A stretch of 36,321 nucleotides of DNA from an uncultured Eubacteriales bacterium (GTDB lineage Bacteria; Bacillota; Clostridia; Christensenellales; CAG-314), in NCBI GenBank assembly GCA_900546875.1, contig URET01000013.1, positions 1 to 36,321 of the forward strand, read 5' to 3'. The position numbers were made by a program, and so were the translations under genes. Below are positions 6,208-14,899 of this stretch, piece after piece; position 1 is the first letter of the stretch; every line of letters starts with the position of its first letter. Under the pieces are notes generated by a model. It was not told the origin of the DNA. It searched no databases and saw only the letters and a list, made by a program, of their open reading frames with translations.

Positions 6208-7911
6208 TCATGAAATAATACCGGCTTCCTTCATAAAACGCATAAAAGCAGCACGTCCTTTTCCGTCGTTTTTGAATATTGCCGTGTCGCACAGTATACC
6301 TTCGCAGGCATGACCGATATAGTCTTTTATTTTTTCCGTGGCCGCGGCTGCCGGCAGAGGAGGGGTAAAAAGCTTTTCTCCGCGGTCATCCCCGTGATTA
6401 CTTCCTTCGTTTGTCCTTTCTTCCCGCGTCGCCCTTCCCGAAGGCGTTGTCTCTCTTCCGGAACGCTCCGAACGATCGATGCTTTCAAACATATCCGTAA
6501 ATTTTACGAGTTCCGCAGGCAATTCGGATATCCGGAAGCCTCCTTTTTCCATGAACAAAGCAGCCTGAGCAAGTTCTTTTTCGAGCCTGCCGGGCAAAAT
6601 AAAATACCCCATGGCTTCTATAAGTCCTATCGCCTCTTTTTTCAGAGCATGATACCGTGGATGAGCATGAAAAATCCCCTCCGGATATAACGCATCCGTA
6701 CGATTATTACGAAGGATGAGATAAAGGGTAAACTTCCATCCCGAATTAAGTGCCGTCACGGAAACGGCGTTATGCTGTTTGTCTCCGGAACGCGCGATGA
6801 TATCCGCGTTTTCATCGCTGTAATTCTCAAAAACATCGATGATCGCGGCAGCACGTTCCGTAAGAGCGTCTTTGTTCTCGCTTCTGAGGCAAATAACGCT
6901 GTTATACCAATCCGCTATCCCTTCATCCACCTCATCTCCCGAAGAAGTTTCCTTATAATAACAAGTATCCTGCCGCAGATAAAAGGAACTTAACGCACCT
7001 TCATTTTCCGTTTCTCCACGTAACGGGAAAGCAAACGCTGTTTTCTCACACCCAGTATATTTTCCGTCTTTTTTCATCCAGAAAACAGGGGCGTCGAATA
7101 TCGGCATGCGCTCTCTGCCCCCCTGAAAATGACGGTGAGTGAGTATGGAACCTCCCACTCTCGGCAGAGCGGCGTTGCATCCGATAAAATAAAACGGATA
7201 TTCCGAAACAAAATCCAGAAGCTGTGCGACTGTCTTTTTGTCCGTGCGCATAGGAGTGTGCGCTTCCGAAACGGCTATGCCGTGTTCTCTGAAATACATA
7301 TACGGAGAAAACTGCCAAAACCAGTTTTCCCCGCATAATTTCATCGGCATTATTCTTAAATTCTGTCTGTTTGCTCCTTGGCGTCCAAAACCTTCGCACT
7401 CGGCGCATATATCGCACCGCGGATACCCCGGAGCTTCTTTTTCCAAAGCCTTTTCCGTGGCTTTATTGTCTTTTTCGGGCTTTGTAGTATTAACGGTAAC
7501 GATAAGTCTGCCTTTTGTATTTTCCGCCTTCCATCTTAAGTTTTCGCCAGATTTGACATAGCCGCTTTCCCTTGCAAAACGAGCTGCAAACGCCATGCGT
7601 TCCTCGGGCTGCAACGCCGAAAGAAGTTTTCTGTATTCAAAAGGATCCGGCATCACGGCGTCCGCAAGAGCGCAGGAAAAATCCTCCGCTTCACATTCGC
7701 GCACGAGTCCTTTATCCAAAACGTAGCTCAATATCGGTGATACCGCCTGCTCAAAACTCCCGGGAACGGTCACTTTCCCCGATACGCGCTCATATTCCGA
7801 ACACTCAGTCAGCCTGATCAACCTGTTACGTGCATAATTCAGATTTTCGGCAGGAAGAAAAAGCTTTTCTTTTCCGTATCTGAGCAGCTTCTCTATATAC
7901 TCGCTTATCAT
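6208..7911 (-). CDS. galT: UDP-glucose--hexose-1-phosphate uridylyltransferase (Firmicutes type)
   Basis: This 567-residue cytoplasmic enzyme exchanges UMP between UDP-glucose and galactose 1-phosphate. The catalytic HxH motif lies in SILTHRHFQGG; CDICAECEGFGRQGANRQN and the NLRIMPMKL segment match the Firmicutes-type GalT family, which is not closely related to the E. coli enzyme. It is longer than the ~500 residues I expect. Most of the excess is a charged and Ala/Pro-rich insertion at about residues 479-525 (rich in Arg, Glu, Ser, Gly) before a conserved-looking C-terminal tail. The ATG overlaps the galE stop by ATGA, which suggests translational coupling. The insertion is in frame and shows no frameshift. 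Confidence 0.94.
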   Translation of the reverse strand: MISEYIEKLLRYGKEKLFLPAENLNYARNRLIRLTECSEYERVSGKVTVPGSFEQAVSPILSYVLDKGLVRECEAEDFSCALADAVMPDPFEYRKLLSALQPEERMAFAARFARESGYVKSGENLRWKAENTKGRLIVTVNTTKPEKDNKATEKALEKEAPGYPRCDICAECEGFGRQGANRQNLRIMPMKLCGENWFWQFSPYMYFREHGIAVSEAHTPMRTDKKTVAQLLDFVSEYPFYFIGCNAALPRVGGSILTHRHFQGGRERMPIFDAPVFWMKKDGKYTGCEKTAFAFPLRGETENEGALSSFYLRQDTCYYKETSSGDEVDEGIADWYNSVICLRSENKDALTERAAAIIDVFENYSDENADIIARSGDKQHNAVSVTALNSGWKFTLYLILRNNRTDALYPEGIFHAHPRYHALKKEAIGLIEAMGYFILPGRLEKELAQAALFMEKGGFRISELPAELVKFTDMFESIDRSERSGRETTPSGRATREERTNEGSNHGDDRGEKLFTPPLPAAAATEKIKDYIGHACEGILCDTAIFKNDGKGRAAFMRFMKEAGIIS

Positions 7912-8900
7912 GCCATTTCACGCGAATGCCATTTCCATGCCGTTTCGATTATTTCGGAGGGCTCACGGTAAATCGGCTTCCAGCCCAGAATCCTTTCGGC
8001 TTTTTCCGAAGAAGCGGTAAGTATGGCAGGATCGCCCGCTCTTCTGGAAGCGATTTCTGCCGGTATCTCCTTCCCCGTTATCCTGCGCGCTTCCGTGAGT
8101 ATTTCCTTGACGGTAAAACCTTTGCCGTTCCCGAGATTGAAAACATCGCATTTCCCGCCCGCACGCAGATATTCGTAAGCCGCTATATGAGCGTCCGCAA
8201 GATCATCCACATGGATATAGTCTCGCACACAAGTTCCGTCGCGGGTAGGATAGTCGTCTCCGAATATATAAAGCTTATCTCTTTTACCTGCAGCCGTTTG
8301 GAGAACTATCGGGATCAGATGCGTTTCGGGATTGTGATCCTCCCCTATCAGACCGCTTTTGTGCGCTCCGCACGCGTTGAAATACCTCAGCCCCACGTGC
8401 CTCAGACCGGATATCTCCGCCCATTTAAGCATTTTTTCTATGATCATTTTCGTTTCGCCGTAACAATTAGTAGGACATAAAGGCGCATCCTCGGTTACCG
8501 GTTTATCGCCCGTTTCGCCGTAAACCGCAGCGGAAGAGGAGAATATTATATTCCTGACCCCCGCTCTGATCATGCTTTCAAGCAGTTTCTCGGTTTTGCA
8601 AACGTTGTTTCCGAAATACTTCAGCGGTTTTTCCATACTTTCTCCTACCAGTGAATAAGCCGCAAAATGCATAACGGCACCGATATCGTTTTCGGAAAAA
8701 ATCCTGTCCATATCATCGGCATTCCCGACGTCGGCATTATAATAAGGAGTGATCCTGCCCGTGATCTTTTCAATGTCGCCTATACGCTCTTCCTTTGAAG
8801 TTGAGAAATTATCGGCAATAACGACATCATACCCTTTTTCAATAAGCCTTATCGCCGTATGGCTGCCGATATATCCGGCGCCTCCCGTAACAAGTATCAT
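7908..8900 (-). CDS. galE: UDP-glucose 4-epimerase
   Basis: This 330-residue extended short-chain dehydrogenase interconverts UDP-galactose and UDP-glucose using bound NAD. The Rossmann glycine motif VTGGAGYIGSH begins at residue 4. The catalytic Ser is in SSSAAVYG near residue 123, and the YxxxK pair is Tyr147/Lys151 in CYGETK. NACGAHKSGLIGEDHNPETH is the usual substrate loop. The start follows CGGAGG. It is the first gene of the gal operon, just downstream of a strong promoter, and overlaps galT by four bases. Confidence 0.97.
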   Translation of the reverse strand: MILVTGGAGYIGSHTAIRLIEKGYDVVIADNFSTSKEERIGDIEKITGRITPYYNADVGNADDMDRIFSENDIGAVMHFAAYSLVGESMEKPLKYFGNNVCKTEKLLESMIRAGVRNIIFSSSAAVYGETGDKPVTEDAPLCPTNCYGETKMIIEKMLKWAEISGLRHVGLRYFNACGAHKSGLIGEDHNPETHLIPIVLQTAAGKRDKLYIFGDDYPTRDGTCVRDYIHVDDLADAHIAAYEYLRAGGKCDVFNLGNGKGFTVKEILTEARRITGKEIPAEIASRRAGDPAILTASSEKAERILGWKPIYREPSEIIETAWKWHSREMA

Positions 8901-8935
8901 AAACCAGCCTCCGAATAAAATATTACGTTTTCAAT

Positions 8936-8964
8936 ATAATATAACATTACTTTCCTTTTGTCAA
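8936..8964 (-). promoter_or_regulatory. gal operon promoter
   Basis: Minus-strand TTGACA (8959-8964), 17-bp spacer and TATTAT (8936-8941) lie 35 bp upstream of galE, just beyond the end of the RNA methyltransferase gene. No operator palindrome is obvious, so control of the operon by galactose is not shown here. Confidence 0.85.
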
Positions 8965-8996
8965 CAACTCTTTTAAACTCCCTGCTGCTTTTAAGA

Positions 8997-10349
8997 CTAT
9001 TCTTTGTTCTCCCTTTTCATGCATACTATACTTTCGCATGACAGCGTTTGCGGGAACTGATCGAATATACCCGCATATTCGACACGGTATTCTCCGGAAG
9101 AAACCCGGTTGAAAAAAGCCAGATCCCTTGCCTGAGTGGAAGCTTTGCACGAAACGTAAACAAATCTTTCGGGTCTCAGTACGGCTATGCTTTCAAGCGC
9201 CGCCTCTCCTATCCCCTTCCGCGCGGGATCGCATACCACGCTCACCCTTCTTCCCCTCAAAGATGAAAGCAAACGCGGAAGCTCCGTTACCACGTCGCCC
9301 TGAATAAAACTGACGTTTTCCGTCTTGTTCAAACGTGCATTTTCACGTGCGTCCTGAATCGCAGAAGCCGACAGCTCTATCCCGAAAGTCTTTGCTCCCC
9401 TCTTTGCCAGCATCAGCGTCATTACTCCCGTTCCCGAAAAAGCGTCCACGATCATTTCCGCCCCGTTTCCGGCAAGCTCGACAGCCTTGGAATAAAGACT
9501 GCTCCGTATCCCGTCGTTTACCTGAAAAAAACTTTCGGGCCTGAGAAGTATTTTTACGCCGCAGGTTTCGCCCTCTATGCGGCCGATCCCGTAAAGATGC
9601 TCGGTCTTTTCGCCTAATATCACGTTATTATCGACCTCGTTCAGCGAAACGAACAATCCGAATCTGTCAAACCGCTTCTCAAGTGCCGAAACAAGTATTT
9701 CGGGCTTGGGGAGTCTGCCCCTTCTTACCACCGCGGTAAATAAGAGCTGATCCGAAACGTACCTCCCGATCACATTGCGCAAAACGCCTCTCCCGTCCTC
9801 GGAATAGGGCGCGACACCGCTTTTTTCAAGATACTCGTCAACGGCAGATATAAAAAGCTTTCCCCATTCTCCGTGGAGAGGACATTCCTCCACGGGGACA
9901 AGTTTATGTGAATTTTTCTCAAAAAAACCGCATCTTGCCCTGCCGCCGTACTCCCTTATCGGGAATTGTATCTTATTTCTGTACCCCTGTTCGGAGGGCG
10001 AGGGAGTAACCGACGCGTCGACGGAGATTCCGCCTATCTTTCTCATCGTACGCTCGAAGCTGTTTTTCTTGAACACAAGCTGAGAAGCATAATCCATGTG
10101 CTGAAGCTCGCACCCTCCGCACCTGCCGAAAAGAGGACATAAAGGTTTTCTTCTTCCCGGAGCTGCCTGAAGCACCTTCTTCAATCGGCCGAACGCTCTG
10201 CCTTTCTTGTCGGTGTAATCGATCTCGGCAACGACTTTTTCTCCTTCCAGGGCGCCTTTAATAAAATACACCTCATCTCCGGCGGCTATTCCGCAGCCGT
10301 CGTCGCCCATGGAAGTTATATTGAGTATGACGGTATCGCCCTTTTTCAT
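8997..10349 (-). CDS. rlmD: TrmA/RlmD-family 23S rRNA (uracil-5-)-methyltransferase
   Basis: This 450-residue S-adenosylmethionine-dependent enzyme makes 5-methyluridine in RNA, in this family most often in 23S rRNA. It has an N-terminal TRAM domain (about 1-58) and iron-sulfur cysteines Cys71, Cys77, Cys80 (CPLFGRCGGCELQH) and Cys156. The SAM-binding region includes DAFSGTGVMTLMLAKRG, DPARKG follows, and the nucleophile is Cys401 in YVSCKAST. The motif after the nucleophile deviates slightly from the common SCNPxTLARD. The ATG overlaps the dnaE stop by one base (TAATG), indicating coupling. Exact target uridine is not determined; the symbol denotes the family (Firmicutes members may be RlmCD-like). 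Confidence 0.93.
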   Translation of the reverse strand: MKKGDTVILNITSMGDDGCGIAAGDEVYFIKGALEGEKVVAEIDYTDKKGRAFGRLKKVLQAAPGRRKPLCPLFGRCGGCELQHMDYASQLVFKKNSFERTMRKIGGISVDASVTPSPSEQGYRNKIQFPIREYGGRARCGFFEKNSHKLVPVEECPLHGEWGKLFISAVDEYLEKSGVAPYSEDGRGVLRNVIGRYVSDQLLFTAVVRRGRLPKPEILVSALEKRFDRFGLFVSLNEVDNNVILGEKTEHLYGIGRIEGETCGVKILLRPESFFQVNDGIRSSLYSKAVELAGNGAEMIVDAFSGTGVMTLMLAKRGAKTFGIELSASAIQDARENARLNKTENVSFIQGDVVTELPRLLSSLRGRRVSVVCDPARKGIGEAALESIAVLRPERFVYVSCKASTQARDLAFFNRVSSGEYRVEYAGIFDQFPQTLSCESIVCMKRENKE

Positions 10350-13300
10350 TATTTCTTCCCTTTTGAAACAAAAATGTTTTTCTCACCGATCGCTTCCGCA
10401 AGCTCGCTGCTCAAAGCCAGACACTCCCTGACTTTTACACCTGCTTTTTTCTTTCCCTCCGGCAGACAGTAGATTACCTCCGTATCGCCGGGATACTCTT
10501 CGAGTATATCTCTGACCGACGGGAACTGAGCTTCGGTAATATTGAGATATATCCTGCTTTCGTGTTTTGTTTCGGCAGCTTTGTCGTCATTGCCGAAAAG
10601 AGTGACGTCATAAACGGCAAGAGTAGGCCTGAAGCCGTAGCGGACGGAAATCTTTCCGCTGAATACTCCGACAGCGTCGTTAAATATCTTTTCCCCGCAA
10701 GCGGCAAAGGTATTTGACCAGACTTTTATTTCTATGGAACCGGTAAGATCCTCCAGTCTTGCCGAGGCATTTTTTCTGAGGTTTTTGTCCAAGGTTATCT
10801 TGACGTCGGAAAGTATCCCGCCCACGTCCACGCGCATTCCGTCATACTGAGAATAGAACTCATCGGCCTCGTCGCCTTCGCCTTCAAAAACGAGATCGCC
10901 CAGGCTGAATAATCCTGACAGTCTGTTTTTATATTCGTTCAGCGGGTTCCCGGAAACATAAAGCCCCAAAACTTCTTTTTCGAAAGCAAATTTCTGCATG
11001 GAAGGGTACTCTCCTATCTCCGGAAGGACCAGCTCCTTTTTCTCGGGCAGAGTTTCGTTTATGAGGTCAAAAAACGAAAGCTGACCGCCTTCCCTGCGTT
11101 TTTTGTTTTCGGCAACTTCGTCAAGCACCTGTTCGTAACAACACATCAGCTGAGCGCGAGTCGCCCCGGTAGAATCAAATACGCCCGCCTTTATAAAGCC
11201 TTCTATCACCCTTTTATTCACCGTGTTGAGGTCGATACGCTCAAACAGATCCTTGATGTTCTTGAATGACCCGTTGCGGTTCCTCTCTTCCACTATCTTG
11301 TTTATCGCTGCCATGCCGACCCCCTTCACGGCAACAAGTCCGAAACGGATACGTCTTTGCTTATCCACGTCGAATTCCGCCTGAGACAGGTTTATGTCGG
11401 GAGGAAGTACCTGAATATTGCACTCCAGACAATATCCCACGTATTTTTTGATTTCTTCCGAATTTGTTATTCTGTTATTCAGAACGGCGGCGAGAAACTC
11501 CACTTTATAGTAATATTTCAGGAACGCTGTCTGATAAGAAACCACGGCGTATGCCGCCGCATGCGATTTATTGAAGGCGTACTGCGCAAATATCGACATC
11601 CTGTGGAAAATATCCTTTGCCACGTCTTCGGGGACTCCGTTATTCACGCACCCCTTGACCACCTGCACGCCGTTTTCGTCTTTTCTGCCGTAGATAAAAT
11701 CTTTTTCCTGTTTTGCCATGGTTTCCTTGTCTTTTTTGCCCATGGCTCTCCTTATGATGTCCGCCTGTCCGAGAGAAAAGCCCGCAAGCACCTGCACTAT
11801 CTGCATGACCTGCTCCTGATAGACTATACAGCCGTAGGTAGGCTCGAGTATGGGCTTGATGAGTTCGTGGACATACTTTACGTTAGCTATATCTTTTTTT
11901 GCGGCGATATAGTCGTCTATACTGTCCATGGGACCGGGTCGGAAAAGAGATATCCCGGCTATGATATCTTCTATATTCGTCGGCTGAAGTCTTCTCATAA
12001 GATTCTTCATGCCTCCGCTTTCAAGCTGGAAAACGGCGTCGGTATCCCCGGAAGAGATCAGCTTATATACGTTTTCGTCGCTGTAATCGGTATCATACAT
12101 ATCTATGTCTTTACCGGTATTGCGTTTAATGATCGCCAGGGTTTTGCTTATATCCGTAAGAGTTCTGAGTCCGAGAAAGTCCATTTTCAGCAAACCCAAT
12201 TCTTCCACTTCCTTCATGTTGAACTGTGTCGTTACATCTTCTCCGTTTTTCTGAAGGGGAACGTGATCGCTTATGTCGTCACGGCAGATGACCACCCCGG
12301 CTGCGTGCATGGAAACGGAACGCGGCGTACCTTCGAGCTTGATGGCAAGATCCACTATGTGCCGGATATTTTCATCGTTATCGTAAATCTGCTTCAACTC
12401 GGGCACGGCGACATCGGTAACAAATCCGTCCTCGTCAATCGGTCCCTCCTGAAGCGCGAACGCCTGTCCCAAACTCACCTTGTTCGGGATAAGCTTGGAG
12501 ATCCTGTCCACTTCCGAATAAGGTATCTTATACACCCTCGCCACGTCCTTAAAGGCGGCCTTGGTCGCCATCGTGCCGAAGGTTATTATCTGCGCGACTT
12601 TGCTTTTTCCGTATTTTTCGATCACATACTCTATGACTTCGCCTCTTCTGTCCACACAGAAGTCGATATCGAAGTCAGGCATGCTCACTCTCTCGGGATT
12701 GAGAAAACGCTCGAAAAGCAGGTTGAAGCGCAACGGTTCTATTTTCGTGATCCCGATGGCATAGGCAATAACACTGCCGGCTCCGCTTCCTCTTCCGGGG
12801 CCGACGGGTATCCCGACGCTCTCGGCATAATGAATAAAATCCCATACGATAAGATAATACTCCACAAACCCCATTTTGTCTATCACGCTCAGCTCGTACT
12901 CCGCCCTTTCTCTGACCTTCTCCGGTACGCTGCCGTATTTTCTTACAAGTCCCTCCTCCATAAGCATGCGAAGATACTCATACGGAGTTTTGCCGTCGGG
13001 AGGGACATAATTCGGAAGCAGCTTTTTCCTCGTGAGCTCACATGAACACTTTTCTGCGATCTCAAGAGTGCTTTCCACAGCCTCGGGTATATAAGAAAAG
13101 AGTTCGCTCATTTCTCTCCCGCTCTTAAAATAAAATTCACTGCCCGAAAAACGAAGTCTGTTTTCGTCGTCGATGAACCTTCCCGTCTGCACGCACAACA
13201 ATACATCCTGCGCAACGGCGTCCTCTCTCAAAAGATAATGAGAATCGTTGGTTGCCACGACTTTGACCCCGTTATCTCTTGCAAGCTTTATCAGCAAAGG

Positions 13301-13903
13301 ATTCACAAATCTCTGTTCTTCGAGCCCGTGATCCTGCAGTTCTATATAATAGTCCTCGCCGAAAATCTCCTTGAACTCCTTCACCAAAGCGTCGGCGGCA
13401 TTGTACTGCCTGTCCAGCAGAAGTCTGGGAACCTCACCCGCTATACACGCCGAAAGACATATCAGTCCTTCATGATACTCCCTTATAAGTCTCATATCGA
13501 TACGAGGCTTATAATGTTTGCCCTCCGTATACGAAATAGAATTCAGCTTACACAGCGAATAATATCCCCTCTCGTTTTTTGCAAGCAGAATCAGATGGAA
13601 ATATTCGCCATTATTGTTCTCCTTGACCCTGATATCACCGCACGTATAGAACTCACAGCCGAGTATCGCCTTTATTCCGGCTTTTTTTGCTGCTTTATAA
13701 AAATGATAAGCTCCGAACATGTTGCCGTGATCGGTAACGGCAACCGCCTTCATCCCCAGCTGCCGACACCTGTCCAGCATCTTTTCGATCCGCATACAGC
13801 CGTCAAGCAGACTGTACTCCGTATGCACATGCAAATGAACAAAAGGCACATCGGGCTCTTTTGCACTCAAAACATTTTCAGTTTCCGTATCTTTTCCGTT
13901 CAT
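10349..13903 (-). CDS. dnaE: DNA polymerase III alpha subunit
   Basis: This 1184-residue C-family replicative polymerase has an N-terminal PHP domain (FVHLHVHTEYSLLDG near residue 21). The polymerase core contains VGPGRGSGAGS (about 367-377) and the catalytic aspartates in PDFDIDF (about 410-414). Fingers and the helix-hairpin-helix region follow (FGLVAVKGVGMAAI), then a C-terminal OB-fold (IEIKVWSNTF). Length is typical of DnaE. I chose the ATG at 13903, preceded by GGAG; the open frame extends 26 codons further into the promoter. In Clostridia DnaE works beside PolC. It is the first gene of a two-gene unit with the RNA methyltransferase. Confidence 0.97.
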   Translation of the reverse strand: MNGKDTETENVLSAKEPDVPFVHLHVHTEYSLLDGCMRIEKMLDRCRQLGMKAVAVTDHGNMFGAYHFYKAAKKAGIKAILGCEFYTCGDIRVKENNNGEYFHLILLAKNERGYYSLCKLNSISYTEGKHYKPRIDMRLIREYHEGLICLSACIAGEVPRLLLDRQYNAADALVKEFKEIFGEDYYIELQDHGLEEQRFVNPLLIKLARDNGVKVVATNDSHYLLREDAVAQDVLLCVQTGRFIDDENRLRFSGSEFYFKSGREMSELFSYIPEAVESTLEIAEKCSCELTRKKLLPNYVPPDGKTPYEYLRMLMEEGLVRKYGSVPEKVRERAEYELSVIDKMGFVEYYLIVWDFIHYAESVGIPVGPGRGSGAGSVIAYAIGITKIEPLRFNLLFERFLNPERVSMPDFDIDFCVDRRGEVIEYVIEKYGKSKVAQIITFGTMATKAAFKDVARVYKIPYSEVDRISKLIPNKVSLGQAFALQEGPIDEDGFVTDVAVPELKQIYDNDENIRHIVDLAIKLEGTPRSVSMHAAGVVICRDDISDHVPLQKNGEDVTTQFNMKEVEELGLLKMDFLGLRTLTDISKTLAIIKRNTGKDIDMYDTDYSDENVYKLISSGDTDAVFQLESGGMKNLMRRLQPTNIEDIIAGISLFRPGPMDSIDDYIAAKKDIANVKYVHELIKPILEPTYGCIVYQEQVMQIVQVLAGFSLGQADIIRRAMGKKDKETMAKQEKDFIYGRKDENGVQVVKGCVNNGVPEDVAKDIFHRMSIFAQYAFNKSHAAAYAVVSYQTAFLKYYYKVEFLAAVLNNRITNSEEIKKYVGYCLECNIQVLPPDINLSQAEFDVDKQRRIRFGLVAVKGVGMAAINKIVEERNRNGSFKNIKDLFERIDLNTVNKRVIEGFIKAGVFDSTGATRAQLMCCYEQVLDEVAENKKRREGGQLSFFDLINETLPEKKELVLPEIGEYPSMQKFAFEKEVLGLYVSGNPLNEYKNRLSGLFSLGDLVFEGEGDEADEFYSQYDGMRVDVGGILSDVKITLDKNLRKNASARLEDLTGSIEIKVWSNTFAACGEKIFNDAVGVFSGKISVRYGFRPTLAVYDVTLFGNDDKAAETKHESRIYLNITEAQFPSVRDILEEYPGDTEVIYCLPEGKKKAGVKVRECLALSSELAEAIGEKNIFVSKGKK

Positions 13904-13937
13904 TTCAGTCTCCGATATCCAACTCTTCCCCTCAATA

Positions 13938-13966
13938 ATTATTTCATACCGAAACGGCCTTGTCAA
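13938..13966 (-). promoter_or_regulatory. dnaE promoter
   Basis: Minus-strand TTGACA (13961-13966), 17-bp spacer and AATAAT (13938-13943) lie 35 bp upstream of the chosen dnaE start, and this supports that start over the longer frame. Confidence 0.8.
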
Positions 13967-14048
13967 TCGCTTTTCCGGCAAAATAATTTTTTTTATCGAT
14001 TATTTTCCTTCCCCATAAATATTCCCCGGCAGACTCGCCGTAAACAAA

Positions 14049-14070
14049 TAAAAAACCGCCCGAAGGCGGC
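14049..14070 (-). terminator. Intrinsic terminator of the sugar operon
   Basis: On the minus strand GCCGCC-TTCG-GGCGGT is followed by a run of T residues, a textbook tetraloop terminator. It lies about 155 bp beyond the pgmB stop and just before the dnaE promoter. The stretch between it and pgmB (14071-14224) holds no gene I can see. Confidence 0.9.
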
Positions 14071-14224
14071 AAGTATATCGATATATCTTTCATAAAATTT
14101 TTTTGCCGGGTGCTTTGCGGAATACTTTTCGCGGCAAGACGCCTATACAGAGCAATGGCGATTTCCGGAAGTTCCCCTGGGAAAAAACTCCGAGGTTTTC
14201 CGGCTCAAGGGTTTTCGATACGAA

Positions 14225-14872
14225 TTATTCGTTGACCTCGGCAATAATACCGGGAAGCTCTTCTATGCTTTTCATTCTGAAATCCGCCTCGTCGGACAAT
14301 GCGGCGTCACCGATTGCAAACGATAGCATCCCTGCCGCTTTTGCGGCTTTTATTCCGGCAACGGCGTCTTCAACTACTGCGCATTCTTCTCCGTCAAGTC
14401 CGAGCATTGCGGCCGCTTTAAGAAACACCTCGGGATCGGGCTTGCTTTTTTTGAGGCCGTTTCCGTCCGAAACGGCGTCGAAGCAATCCGTAAGTCCGGT
14501 TTGGGCGAGTATCAGGCCGGCGTTTTTACTGCTGCTCCCGACGGCGATCTTCAGCCCGGCTCTTTTTAACTTTTCCAAAGTCTCTCTTACGCCTTTATCT
14601 ACGTCATCAGGCGTCATGGTACGAAGGAAATCCCTGTACTTTTCGTTTTTTTCTGCCGCAAAGGCTTCTTTCTCCTCGGCGGTATAGCTGATCTTGCTCC
14701 TTTCGAGTATTATCTCGAGACTTTCCATCCTCGAAACACCCCTCAGCCTGTTGTTGATCTTTTCATCGAAATAAATACCGAGTTTATCGGCAAGAGCCTT
14801 CCATGCCATAAAATGGAATTTGTCGGTATGCACCAGGACCCCGTCCAGATCGAAAATAACTCCTTTTATCAT
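14225..14872 (-). CDS. pgmB: Beta-phosphoglucomutase
   Basis: This 215-residue HAD-superfamily phosphomutase converts beta-glucose 1-phosphate to glucose 6-phosphate. The nucleophile and acid/base aspartates are Asp8 and Asp10 in FDLDGVLVHTD; the next motifs are VGSSSKN (phosphate binding), KKSKPDPEVF and VVEDAVAGIKAAKAAGM. The cap-domain segment RLRGVSRMESLEIIL is characteristic of beta-PGM. The ATG at 14872 follows GGAG by 8 bases; a GTG three codons upstream lies too close to it. It is the last gene of the operon, directly after two GH65 phosphorylases, which release exactly its substrate, so the function assignment is strong. Confidence 0.95.
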   Translation of the reverse strand: MIKGVIFDLDGVLVHTDKFHFMAWKALADKLGIYFDEKINNRLRGVSRMESLEIILERSKISYTAEEKEAFAAEKNEKYRDFLRTMTPDDVDKGVRETLEKLKRAGLKIAVGSSSKNAGLILAQTGLTDCFDAVSDGNGLKKSKPDPEVFLKAAAMLGLDGEECAVVEDAVAGIKAAKAAGMLSFAIGDAALSDEADFRMKSIEELPGIIAEVNE

Positions 14873-14899
14873 AGTATACACTCCGTTTTGCGTCAGAAA

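Noticed and set aside
11357..13045. Plus-strand open frame of 562 codons
   Set aside because: It is the antisense shadow of dnaE, which has all polymerase motifs; the shadow has no recognisable domain or ribosome binding site.
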